64,000 bases of DNA, taken from Pyrus communis. Its lineage: Eukaryota > Streptophyta > Magnoliopsida > Rosales > Rosaceae. The stretch is from NCBI RefSeq assembly GCF_963583255.1, contig NC_084807.1, positions 20,981,572 to 21,045,571 of the forward strand. The letters run 5' to 3'. Below the pieces are notes generated by a model. It was not told the origin of the DNA. It did not search any database and saw only the letters and a program-made list of their open reading frames with translations. Of the stretch, positions 10,512 to 21,349 are shown in pieces; position 1 is the stretch's first letter, and the number at the start of each line of letters is the position of its first letter. Position numbers and translations under genes: made by a program.

Positions 10512-13500
10512 TCATTTACCGCCTTCGGGATAAATTGAATTGTAATGCACCTCAGCCCAAAAGCTCAAGCAGATAACTGCACAAGTGAAATATAAGCAAA
10601 CATGACCAAATGTAGTGACGATTAAAGGGGGGATGAAGGAAGGAAACATATAAACTTCTAAAACCGTTACCTCTGTTGGATTTTTCAACGTGTGGAAGGA
10701 TCTCAATGTAACATGTATCCCGGAAGGAAGTTATTACAAATATCTTTACACCATACTGCAATAAAAGAGTGGATATGTCAGTTGACAAATGAATAAGTTT
10801 CTCTGCGACCTGACAAACACCCACGTAAAAGCAATAGATCAAGTCTTATACTGAATCTGAGGCCGCCTGCAATGTGACATGATCACCCCATTCACCATTC
10901 CTATTTCATCCATGTCGATAAGCATTAGTAAATAAGCAAGAAAAAGACGTAAGCTTTAGGATAGAAAATCATGGAAAAAGAGATTAGCAAAATACTTGCT
11001 CATCTTCTTTAGATAATCAGCATAACCCATAGGAACATAACCCTCATACATTTCGGGGTGACTCTTCAGCTGAGACATTAAAAAGATGAGTAAAAAGAGT
11101 TAAAATACTAGATATCATCTGCAACACCGAATAACTTAAATTTAACTACTAAAGATCAACTTACTGAAATGCCAACCAACCTGTTGAATAATTTGGTCTC
11201 TTACAACGCCATGGTATTCAGGAGAACGATATAGTTGATCAGATAAAGCACGAAACTGGGAAAATAAGACAATAGCGACACTATCAACTTAACTGAGAAG
11301 AGGACTCTGCAATATTGCAAGTCATAACAAAGATAGCATACAGTTATATATGTCAAACTACATGTAAAAACATATATACATTTGTGCAGTGCATTTACAA
11401 TCTAGAAAGAAAGAAGTATCGAACGAGTGTAGAAATGGGAAAGTTGTCTCACTCTAGATTGCATCAGATTATTCATTTTGAACATTGATGTACTTCAACA
11501 AAAATTGGAAGCTCGGTAAATTCTTGTTTATCATTCAAAATTAAAGGAAAAATGATAGACCGATCGTTTATGTCTAACAGCAAAGAGGCAAAATGTGTAA
11601 CCATGCAATATACTTCAAGATTTTCAAGTATAAGAAATTAAAGGTAAAATAACACCAACCTGACAGTTACCATCTCCCTGGACCTTACACTCCACCAAAT
11701 CATACAACTGCAGTCTGTTAAAAAAAGAGGAAAAGATCAGACACCCCAAGTGAAACATTCAGTACCAATTTCATATTTAATAAAATTACACCAACAGGGT
11801 TAAAAAAAACAAGCGCACACACAAAGACTGAACATAAAAAATGACAGAATATAATCTGGAAAAATGTAATTGGAAGCAATGACACTATAGCTCCCAGGAC
11901 ACACAAACATTATGTGCTTGGAGTGATATCAATATGTTTTTAACTTTTCAAGTTGACTCTGATTGCACGCCAATCACAATAATCTAACGGCCAGTACAGG
12001 AACCCTTCCACAGTTTTGACAAGCGCTTTTTATTGGTAATTTTAAGTGGTAAGGGTTGACCATCATGAGAATCAGCAGCAATATACAGGATCTAGTTCAA
12101 TATCATGCTACAGCTATATACTTGAATTGTATCCCTTTTATAATATAAGAAATTGACAAGTCAAGTCTATGAAAAAATCAGAGACCGAAATACACTTTGA
12201 CAACTCATCCCTGGCGACAATTGATTACTCATACAACTTAAGTATATAATATAGGGGAAATAACATAAAATACCTTTCTAAAAGCCTCTGATGATCTGAT
12301 ATCTCTTCATCCTCTGAAGGTAATTTCTCGTTCGTTTTAGGAATATGCTGCCAAAAGAATGATCATAGTGTGAATCCCATTTTGCAAGAAAAAGAAATAT
12401 TAAAATTTTGTAATGGCAGGCTGCAATCAAGTTTGCAAACAAAAAAACAAAAATAGATGTGCATGCTGTGTTGCCTACACCACCAATTCTATGTCTGAAT
12501 CCTGTTCAACATTCCAGGATAAAACATTTGGAAACTTATTTCCATTTTGTCCGAGAGCGAGTACAGAAGGGATATTTGGAAGTTCAATATGTTCCTAGTT
12601 CCTACACAAGAGCAGGTTACAGATGTCTTGACAAAATCACTTCATGGTTCTGATTTCCTTCGACATTTTCAAACTTAAACTTAAACTGAGTTACCCCAAT
12701 TCGCAGTACCCTGTCAGCAGTTAGTTTTGTAAAGTAGCTTCAGTTGTAAGCAATATAGAAAGTATAAATACCTATTCTTATTATTTTCCTATTAACGAAT
12801 ATTGTAACTGCAAAAACTTACAGAAAAATACAGAAATTCATTTTCTTCTTCCGCAATATTTCGTTTCATCAGTTATTCAAGATTTCATTTCCTCAGTTCT
12901 TATAAGATTGTTATGAATGACAATGGATATCTGATCTATTTTCACACCATCCCCCAAATAAAAATACAAGAAACTAATTTCTACCAATTTAAAATTGCCC
13001 GTGCTCAGTTTATCATGACTGCTGAAGAAAGTTCCAAACACTAAGCAGTCTGCTCACAGGACATGTGTCCTAAGTACAAGTACATATTATACACAAAGTT
13101 ATTCTTTTTGGCAAGATGAAAACAGATTTTCGTTTAGTTTGTATAACCCTAGCTCACAACTTGGTGTGAATGCATGCAATTGTTTTATCCTTCTGTTCTG
13201 TTTTGTTTTTCTCAGAGAGAGATAAAGATAGCGATTTACCCAATTCAAAACAGAAACAATATGGCAGGACCTAATAACCAAAAGCACTGATTTATATATT
13301 CCGATAGATCGCTAGCAGATGACATGAATAATCTTTCGATAATTAAATGGCAGCCGCAAGACGCCATAAAAGTTATACTTACAGGTACAGAAGCCATCTG
13401 ATTCAATCTTCTCCCTACTTCACCATCAAGAGAAGATTCATCTGTTATGTCCAGCAAGTGCAAAAAGTCTTCCCCATTAATTGAGTATTCTCCTTCGCAA

Positions 13501-14057
13501 TGATCATTTGCTACCTCGTTTCCAATACTCCTTGGATCATGCGCCTCATGTTGCTTATTTCTATAATCATCGGTATCCATATTTCTGCCATAGTAATTTA
13601 CTGCATCCTGAACATTTTCAAGCCCTACAAATTTCCAACATTTCATCACAATAAGGAGAACAAATACAGAAACTCAAATCAGAGAACTAAACGAGAATGT
13701 CAACTTGCAGTATCCCATACCAGTACCATTGTGCCTATTTGAAGCGCCAAGCCAATCCTGTGCAAGAATTGACGCTTCCAACTGCCCATCTCCATAACCA
13801 GAAGCTCCTGACTTTTCTACAGAAGTGAGCCTTGACAACTCTTCTTGATAAGCTTGAGCTATAATCTCATCATTCTCCACATTACAAGGCTCAGCATAAC
13901 CTTCTCTAACATACTCTACTTGACTAAAATCCTGGTCGTATTGCGTAACAGTACTACGAGAATTATCATTCGACATCGTGCAAACATCCAAGAGATGGAG
14001 ACCCCATCGAACCACGTCGGGATCAAGATTATATGTTGTCATCTGCTTGTGAAACAT
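10512..14057 (-). CDS. OTU-domain deubiquitinating cysteine protease (OTU9/OTU10-like)
   Basis: Ubiquitin-specific cysteine protease of the ovarian-tumour family, expected to cleave ubiquitin chains in the cytosol or nucleus. Nine exons in transcript order: 14057-13721, 13624-13383, 12347-12274, 11714-11660, 11255-11181, 11069-10996, 10900-10852, 10755-10671, 10576-10512 (351 aa, frame kept). The second ATG at 14042 could be the true start (346 aa), since homologues begin near that residue and a CAG acceptor precedes it. Residues 1 to about 200 are acidic and variable. The OTU domain runs from about 205 to 350. The catalytic triad is visible: Asp232 and Cys235 in GDGNCQFRAL, and His341 in FWAEVHYNSIYP. 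The length fits Arabidopsis OTU9/OTU10. The 1-kb intron 2 contains a copia fragment in opposite orientation. Confidence 0.93.
12490..12900 (+). mobile_element. Ty1/copia 3'-end fragment inside an OTU intron
   Basis: Plus-strand frames from about 12515 to 12665 read like the end of copia RNase H: TKHLETYFHFVRERVQKG, then LEVQYVP and, after a frame shift, QVTDVLTKSLHGSDFLRHF. The following bases to about 12900 may be the 3' untranslated part and LTR remnant. It lies wholly within the intron 12348-13382 of the OTU gene, antisense to it. It is degenerate, with frame changes and no second LTR. Confidence 0.65.
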
Positions 14058-14700
14058 CTATATAGCAACACTACCTCTGCTCCTCAAGTACCTAGCAACC
14101 CCATTAAATTTCAATAACCGAAAAAAACTCGAAAAGGGTATAAACATAACACTGGAAACAACATCATTTGCAATCTATTAAACTAAGTTCGCAATCATAT
14201 AATCGATTTCCTCAAAATCTATCCACAATTTCAATAAAAAATCGGAACTTTATACCAACCCAACAGCAAAATCCAAAAGTAGAAACAAATAAATTGCGCA
14301 TCAAGTCCAGAAAAATTCCACAGAGCAGAACATGAATCACAAAACCCTAATCCCAAAGAATCCAAATTGTTCAAATAGAATCCAGAAAAGCTTCAAACTT
14401 TGAATTTACAACGTACCCAGCAAACTAAAAAAAAAAAAAAAAAACCACCTTTGAATCCAAATTACGGTATTGGGGTCGGAAGAATCCAGGGAGCCAAACG
14501 GGAAGGGGTCGTGAATGCACACGCCACCTGGGGGGAGGAAGATAAGAAGGTGTTTGTTGAAATTAGAAACCGCCGTTGGGTTTGCGTGTTTTGTAGAAAA
14601 TGGAAAATTCCCGTTGAGGTTTATGTACGGCTCGCTTTTTGTAATGGGAACCTGAAGCACAGGGAAACGAACTGGGCCCCATGATGATCTGACACGCGAA
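14058..14700 (-). promoter_or_regulatory. 5' leader and promoter of the OTU gene
   Basis: Upstream of the minus-strand start, with higher GC than the surroundings at 14460-14700. A leader intron is plausible, ending at the CAG just before ATG 14042, with a possible GTACGT donor near 14417. A 20-base A run (T on the transcript strand) lies at about 14425-14445. The start site cannot be set exactly. Confidence 0.35.
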
Positions 14701-15372
14701 CATTAGTCAACGGGATCTCCCGGTCCCCGTACTATGCCACGTTTTGGTTGTCAAGGTTGGTATGGGGAGTTCGTCCTTGGGCCTAGTAGTAGGAGATGAG
14801 AATATAACCGAGACAAGGGAGGAACAAATGTAGCCAAAATCTTTGACCCTTCTAACAATCGTCCTGAAAATCGAATAATTTAGGGTATCAAATGACATTC
14901 CAACAAAAACAAAAACAGTCACGTATCGTAGTGACACGGATTGATGGTAAGGAGAAATTTCTTTCAACTTACAATTTAGCGTTAATTTTCGTATTAATGT
15001 TATAAAATATAAAATAAGGAAAATTAATAAAAAATACTTGAAAACTTTTAGTTTTAACGATAAGAACAAAATAAAGGATAAAATGAATAGTACCAGGTTT
15101 GACTTTTTAGTGTAAAAATGTGATTTTTCGTTAAAATTTCGTATAAAATAATAATACATGTGTTGAAAATTCTATAATGGTGACTGCAAAGCATGAGAAT
15201 TTTGTAATGATGACTGCAAAGCATGTTGGAGAAATGATTACATCATTATTTTGATAAATCTTTTTTGTGCTTGATGAGTTATGTATATTATAAGATGTGT
15301 GTAATTATTAACACTTAATATCAAATCGAGTGGCATGAGAGAGAGAGAGGAGGAGGGGGGAGGGTGTTCGAG
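14701..15372. other. Intergenic, transposon-like debris
   Basis: AT-rich. Around 15050-15150 there is a segment (AATAGTACCAG, then TTTTTCGTTAAAATTTCG) resembling dispersed repeats I associate with Rosaceae genomes. A GA-rich run lies at about 15335-15365. No gene seen. Confidence 0.3.
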
Positions 15373-15574
15373 GATTTTAAGGTCAAAGATAGAGTTATCT
15401 GTTCATGTGTACATTAGTTTTTTTCAAATTGTAATATCATTTTACCACGTTTCACTACATTAAATAGCAATTTCAAAGATTTTAAGGTCAAAGATAGAGT
15501 TATATGTTCATGTGCACCTTAGTTTTTTCAAATTGTAATATTATTTTACCACGTTTCACTACATTAAATGGCAA
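15373..15574. repeat. Tandem duplication, two copies of about 105 bp
   Basis: The copy starting at 15373 (GATTTTAAGGTCAAAGATAG) is repeated from 15478 at about 95% identity by eye, through TTTACCACGTTTCACTAC to the shared end at about 15574. Non-coding. It lies 230 bp left of the LTR retrotransposon. Confidence 0.85.
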
Positions 15575-15803
15575 GTTAATAAAATTTCTTACCGTCTAAC
15601 TGATTACAAGATATCACTAAACGTGAAACGTTTTGGTTTGAGGAAACTCTAGGTTTTCGTTAAGATGCTTTATTTGAGGATTGTAACCTTGTTAACACCT
15701 GATTGGATTATCTTGACTCGTGTTCATAGGGGACAAGCATGGGGGTTTCTTCCATGGCCCGACCCCTTCCAATTGCTCTAAGTGGGGAGAAGGATACTTT
15801 AGA

Positions 15804-15808
15804 GTCTC
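15804..15808 (+). repeat. Target-site duplication GTCTC, left
   Basis: Five bases directly before the TG of the 5' LTR, identical to 19435-19439 directly after the CA of the 3' LTR. They fix both ends of the retrotransposon insertion. Confidence 0.9.
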
Positions 15809-16558
15809 TGTTGGAGCAGTTATGTTTTTATTTAATAATATATATGTTTATATATTTATGTTTTGTTTTATTACCCATATTATATACATAACATTTGTTT
15901 TATTATCATTATTCTATGCATAACAGCCATTTGATTTTGGCTTTTCAATGAGATAAGGAGTTACAGCTTTTTTGAAACATGTTATTGACTTTTCAATCAG
16001 ATAAGGAGTGATCTCCTTTTAAGTTTGAAAAGATGGGATTCCTTCTCTAAATAGAGAAGAAGATCAAGTCTATTTACATAATTGATTTGGACGTTTTGAT
16101 TTTGCCCGTTTTGTTTTCTTCTGCATTTGATACCCTACAGTTTTGCACCCCAAATAACTCCTTTGTCTTTTTTACGGTTTTTCCATTCCAACATCTCTTT
16201 CTTTACATAATACATATATATATATATATATATATATTAGTCCCAAGTATCGCAGAGAAAGAAATAAGAAAAAATACAAGTTTTACATATATTGAGTTAA
16301 TAGCAACATATTGAAAGGGTGTGAGTTCGAAGGTTCTTCCGGTGTGCAAGGAAGAATCTTATCAGAAGAAGAAGGTTTTGGGCCGTTTTATTCTGGGGAC
16401 GACGTGGTGTTTCTGAAACGGCTTGCACACTTTGGACAGAGCCGCGAAACGTCTTAAAGAGAGCGACTTAGTCCGTGACTCATCCCAAGAATCATTCACC
16501 ACTCAAGGCTTCTACAATTTTCGGGTAACTTCGTTCCTTTCTATTTCAGTTTACAACA
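15809..16558 (+). repeat. 5' LTR of the copia element (750 bp)
   Basis: Starts TGTTGG, ends ACAACA. An (AT)n run near 16213-16240 precedes the conserved TTAGTCCCAAGTATCGC. It keeps an 81-83 bp segment (about 16417-16503) that the 3' LTR lacks. Confidence 0.9.
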
Positions 16559-16581
16559 ATTTTAAGACGGTAACAATCTGC

Positions 16582-17911
16582 CATGGAATCTGAAAACAAC
16601 ACCACACTGGACCTTAACAAGCCTTCCAAGTTTGAGGGTCTCCACTTTAAGCGTTAGAGGCAGAAGATGTTATTTTTTCTCACCACAAAAAAATTGGCTT
16701 CATTTTGCACCACTGTCAAACCAACTCTCCCTGAAGAGCCCACTATTGCACAAACCAAAGCTTCACAAACTTGGATTGAAAATGATTTTCTTGCTAAGAA
16801 TTATATTCTTAATGGATTGTCTGATGACCTTTATGATTACTACTCTGATTATGGCACTGCTAAAGATTTATGGGAGGCACTTCAGAAAAAACATCACACT
16901 GAGGAAGCTGGGGCTAAGAAATTTGTTGTTAGTTGCTATTTGAAATATCAGATGGTTGATAATAAATCTATTGAAGCACAATCTCATGAATTACAAAAAA
17001 TTGCTCATGAAATTATTTCTGAAGGCATGGTTTTAGATGATCAATTTCAAGTTGCTGTCATCATTGATAAATTGCCACTAACCTGGAAAATTTTCAAGAA
17101 CTCACTCCGCTACAAGACAAAAGAGTTCTCCCTGGAAAGCTTGATCACTCGACTTCGCATTGAGGAAGAGGCCAGGAAACAAGAATTGAAGGAGGAAATT
17201 ATGGTCGTGTCAAGCAACCAGAAGGCTACCAACTTCAACCAGAACCAGACTCTAGCTGTGCTGAAGCCAATTGGGAAGAACATGAAGATTTAGAACAAGA
17301 ATCACAACAAACGCCTCAACAACAACACAAACAAGGTTCAGGATCAAAATCCTTCTCATCCTCAGAATACGTACCAACCCCTCTCATGTGCTGCTTTTGA
17401 TTCAAGACAGTTTGAATGCTATAACTGTCACAAGCTGGGCCATCTTGCCCGGAATTGCAGAAATAAGAAAAGCCCTGCTCCACAGGAAAATCTTGTTGAA
17501 GAACATCTGATTGCAATGATATCAGAAATCAACTTTGTTGATGGATCCGAGGGGTGGTGGGTGGACACTGGCACTTCTCGCCATGTTTGCTATGATCGTT
17601 CCCTTTTCAAGACCTATTTTGTGGCTGAGGGAAGGAAGGTGTTGTTGGGTGATTCACACTCAACTGATGTTGCTAGTACTGGAGAGGTGGAGCTGAGGTT
17701 CACCTCTGGAAAAACCATGATATTGAAAGATGTGATGCATGCTCCAACGATAAGGAAGAATTTGGTCTCTGACTTTCTTCTCAACAAGGTTGTATTTACT
17801 CAAACCATTAGAGCAGATATGTATACTCTTACTAAAAATGGGGTTTTTGTGGGAAAGGGATATGCTACTGATGGAATGTTTAAATTGAATGTTGATGCTA
17901 TTAAAATGTAA
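16582..17911 (+). pseudogene. Degenerate copia gag-protease (UBN2-type gag)
   Basis: The reading frame begins at ATG 16582, but a TAG at 16655-16657 sits where relatives have a Trp codon. A 208-residue stretch then matches UBN2-type gag (SQTWIENDFLAKNYILNGLS, then DLWEALQKKH) and stops at 17293. In another frame a CCHC zinc knuckle (CYNCHKLGHLARNC, about 17417-17458) and the retropepsin active site WWVDTGTSRHVC (about 17555) follow, to a stop at 17909. At least one nonsense codon and frame changes make it non-functional as it stands. Confidence 0.85.
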
Positions 17912-18215
17912 TAATTGAGTCACTTGATGCTGATTTTTATAAGAATAAAGTTCCTTTAATCTTCAAAATAGTGGGGGTTCTAATTCTTCTAAAATTTATG
18001 AACCTATTGATAGATAGCCCTTTATGCGAAGAAATCGATTCCAGCAGTTTTGATCCATTGTGATAGCACAACGTAATCTCTTATAGAGCTGTAAGAGTGG
18101 ATCATATATGGTCTGAAGAAAACTTGGATGATCCTTTGACGAAAGGACTAGCATGAGAAAAGGTTTGGAAAACCTCGAAAGGGATGGGACTAAAGCCCGT
18201 AGAAAACTGAGTCAT
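17912..18215 (+). pseudogene. Copia pol remnant (3' tail only)
   Basis: Broken frames just after the protease carry the end of a copia polyprotein. Around 18120-18205 there are pieces reading DPLTKGL and KTSKGMGLKP, the usual ending after RNase H. The integrase and reverse-transcriptase region is missing, showing a deletion of most of pol. Confidence 0.7.
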
Positions 18216-18740
18216 TTGTGATAGCAACCCAACCTATAAACTGGAGATCCCAAGAAATAGGTTCAAAGGGTAATAACAAGTCAAAAGTGATATGAGTGAA
18301 GTCTTGCTAATTTTAATTTGGAATATTATTCCATGTTCATCCTTAAGAAGCATGACATCCTGAAGCGTTTTTAGGTTGAGAATTTTTCGCTTAGTAAGGT
18401 CTATACTCTATGTTGAGTAGGATATCTAGCTACAAGAATATCCTTGATGGTCTTACCTATGTGAATGTGGAAATGAGGCCGCTTCCTATGAAATCTTGGG
18501 CAAGTTTCTAGAGCGTTCACTATACTGGGATATAAGCACAAGGCCGTAATGTGCTGCCTTTTTGAACTTCACCTTAATAAAGTTATGTGTGTGGTGTTGT
18601 CAGAGATAGAGTTCAAAACTATAAGTTACTCTAATATAATCTGGATCACTAACACTATGTACAGGTTCAAGTTGAGAAACACCTTTACTTATGCATAGCT
18701 TTTTGATATGTTGCTTTATATATATTTTTTTTTAAATAAA

Positions 18741-18754
18741 AACAAGTGGGGGAT
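18741..18754 (+). other. Polypurine tract of the copia element
   Basis: AACAAGTGGGGGAT abuts the 3' LTR. It is the expected primer for plus-strand DNA synthesis. The about 540 bp between the pol tail and this tract has no ORF. Confidence 0.8.
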
Positions 18755-19434
18755 TGTTGGAGCAGTTATGTTTTTATTTAATAATATATATGTTTATATT
18801 TTTATGTTTTGTTTTATTGCCCATATTATATAGATAACGTTTGTTTTATTATCATTATTCTATGCATAACAGCCAATTGATTTTGGCTTTTCAATGAGAT
18901 AAGGAGTTACAGCTTTTTTGAAACATGTCATTGACTTTTCAATCGGATAAGGAGTTATCTCCCTTTAAGTTTGAAAAGATCGGATTCCTTCTCTAAATAG
19001 AGAAGAAGATCAAGTCTATTTACATAATTGATTTGAATGTTTTGATTTTGTCCGTTTTGTTTTCTTCTGCATTTGATACCCTACAATTTTGTTTTGATTT
19101 CCTACAGTTTTGCACCCCAAATAACTCATTTGTCTTTCTTACAATTTTTCCATTCCAACATCTCTTTCTTTACATAATACATATATATATATATTAGTCC
19201 CAAGTATCGCAGAGAAAGAAATAAGAAAAAATACAAGTTTTACATATATTGAGTTAATAGCAACATATTGAAAGGGTGTGAGTTCGAAGGTTCTTCCGGT
19301 GTGCAAGGAAGAATCTTATCAGAAGAAGAAGGTTCTAGGTTGTTTTATCCTGGGGACGATGTGGTGTTTGTGAAACTGTCAAGGCTTCTACATTTTTCGG
19401 GTAACTTCGTTCCTTTCTATTTTAGTTTACAACA
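18755..19434 (+). repeat. 3' LTR of the copia element (680 bp)
   Basis: Closely similar to the 5' LTR. It differs by a roughly 80-bp deletion at about 19378, a 22-25-bp insertion near 19087-19110 and a shorter AT run. The length difference shows the LTRs have diverged since insertion. Confidence 0.9.
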
Positions 19435-19439
19435 GTCTC

Positions 19440-19981
19440 CACCACCCGTGTTAAGGACCTTTTTAAGGACTCAACAAGAATATTCGGGTCCCTAAAAGAA
19501 TATTTTCTCCAAAGGAGAAGTCCCTATTGTAGAAACCCTAAATAAATAAATATAAGGAAAAGAAACAAATTGAGAGTTTGAAAAGTAGTTGGTTGATCTC
19601 CAACGATAAATACAAAAAACCATAAGAAACAATCCAATATGTTGATTTTGACAGCAAAAAAAGAAGGGTCGATAGCATGTACCTTGTGGGGCCCGCATTG
19701 ATGTTGTGCTTTGCTACTTCAGCATTCACGTGGGTTCAAGCCCAATTTTTTCCAATTTTTCAAACTAGGTCCCACCGGTTAGAGTCTCTATATCCGGATA
19801 ATACTTAGACAATCATTAGTGAGTCTCATATATACTTATTTTTTTATTTGGCCAATTAAAAGATGACACGTGTTTATTGCTTTCAAAAATTCAAGAAAAT
19901 TTAAATAACATGTGCACTATTTTTTAAAACAATAAAACATGTGTTAAAAAAATATTGGGTCAAATCTAAAATGTAAGTACC
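19440..19981. other. Intergenic, nothing recognised
   Basis: AT-rich spacer between the copia element and the Cassandra element. No supported gene. Confidence 0.4.
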
Positions 19982-19986
19982 TAAGT

Positions 19987-20624
19987 TGTCACATCCCGGT
20001 CCGTGGCGGATCACTTCCCGAGCCCGCTCCACCACCGTAACACGATATTGTCCGCTTTGGGCTTACCATTCCCTCGCGGTTTTGTTTTTGGGAACTCACG
20101 AGCAACTTCCCAGTGGGTCAGCCATCATGGGATTGCTCTAGCCCCCTTCTCGCTTAACTTCAGAGTTCCTACCGAACCCGAAGCCAGTGAGCTCCCAAAA
20201 GGCCTCGTGCTAGGTGGGGATGAGAATATACATTTAAGGATCACTCCCCTGAACGATGTGGGATGTCACAATCCACCCCCCTTAGGGGCCAGACGTCCTC
20301 GTCGGCACACCACGACTAGGGTTAGGCTCTGATACCAAATTGTCACATCCCTGCCCGGGGCGGATCACTTCCCGAGCCCGCTCCACCACCGTAACACGAT
20401 ATTGTCCGTTTTGGGCTTACCATTCCCTCACAGTTTTGTTTTTGGGAACTCACGAGCAACTTCCCAGTGGGTCACCCATCATAGGATTGCTCTAGCCCCC
20501 TTCTCGCTTAACTTTGGAGTTCCTACGGAACCCGAAGCCAGTGAGCTCCCAAAAAGCCTCGTGCTAGGTGAGGATGAGAATATACATTTAAGGATCACTC
20601 CCCTGGACGATGTGGGATGCCGCA
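19987..20624 (-). mobile_element. Full-length Cassandra TRIM retrotransposon
   Basis: Two 284-bp LTRs (19987-20270 and 20341-20624) flank a 70-bp interior, and TAAGT is duplicated at 19982-19986 and 20625-20629. Read on the minus strand, the interior has a primer-binding site TGGTATCAGAGCC (20325-20337) three bases from the 5' LTR and a purine tract (20271-20284) next to the 3' LTR. The LTRs carry 5S-rRNA-like promoter segments on the minus strand (near 20107-20130 and 20151-20167), the hallmark of Cassandra. It has no coding capacity and is mobilised in trans by other elements. Confidence 0.93.
20325..20337 (-). other. Primer-binding site of Cassandra (initiator tRNA-Met type)
   Basis: The reverse complement reads TGGTATCAGAGCC, complementary to the 3' end of plant tRNA-Met and standard for plant LTR elements. 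It fixes the element's orientation as minus. Confidence 0.9.
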
Positions 20625-20629
20625 TAAGT

Positions 20630-21349
20630 ATTATCCCCCGTTCACAACCTTATATTTGAGGATTTTTATAGGAACTTCGACGAGTCCCTATACCTTTGTA
20701 GGGACTTTTTCGCCAGCCAATTGGAAACCTTTTGTTCCTAAATATTACGTTTATACGATGGTAGAGACTCTTTTAGGATCTCTATTAGAGATGCTCTTAT
20801 GTACACACACAACAGATTGTACCATTCTATAAGCATGCTGTATTTGTTGGAACTTCACCATATAAACTGTTGTCGATCTGGACATTTTCTCTGCGGGGAG
20901 TGTGATTTCAGCAACGACAATAGAGCAGATTGCCATTACAAGATCACTTCACAAATTTTCCAAACAGTGCAACAACAGAAGGGCTTGATTGTCACACTTT
21001 CATAACGTAAGCCTTAGCGGTACCAAATTGTTAACTGAGTACATGTGTTCTCAGTTAGTATGTATTCGAAATTGATTAAGATGATAGTTTCACTGAAGCG
21101 TTATTCTTCCGATGGCGCCAAGAGCCTCTGGGAGGCCAATCAGAATAGTTCAAGTACCCATCTATATGTATATATATATATATGAGATCAATACAACTTT
21201 ACACTTCCATTTCCCAATAAGTATACCATAGAGCAGATTTTCCATCACATGAGCAAAACAAAAAAGAAGCAAACATTGTCACCTAATGAGGTCATCACCT
21301 GATCAAAATTAGCAATTCTGCCAATTCCCAGTATGCTCCTCAACTTCTT
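20630..21349. other. Intergenic and kinase 3' UTR
   Basis: No gene recognised. A short (TA)n lies near 21165-21183. The part from about 21180 to 21349 is probably the minus-strand 3' UTR of the kinase gene. Confidence 0.35.

Larger units (their letters stand above)
15809..19434 (+). mobile_element. Non-autonomous Ty1/copia LTR retrotransposon
   Basis: A 3,626-bp insertion with LTRs beginning TGTTGGAGCA and ending TTTACAACA, and matching GTCTC duplications. The internal part (16559-18754) has a damaged gag, a zinc knuckle, a protease fragment, then a short pol tail and a polypurine tract. Integrase and reverse transcriptase are absent, as only about 300 bp separates the protease from the pol tail. 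A standard plant copia primer-binding site (TGGTATCAGAGC) is not seen after the 5' LTR. The element therefore needs proteins from relatives, or is dead. Confidence 0.92.

Noticed and set aside
14400..14684. 94-codon ORF upstream of the OTU gene
   Set aside because: It includes a poly-A-derived Lys run and covers the likely leader and promoter of the minus-strand gene. No family match.
20003..20332. 109-codon plus-strand ORF, and a similar one at 20402-20659
   Set aside because: Both lie in the Cassandra LTRs and repeat each other because the LTRs do. The sequence is explained by 5S-like and LTR structure, not by a protein.
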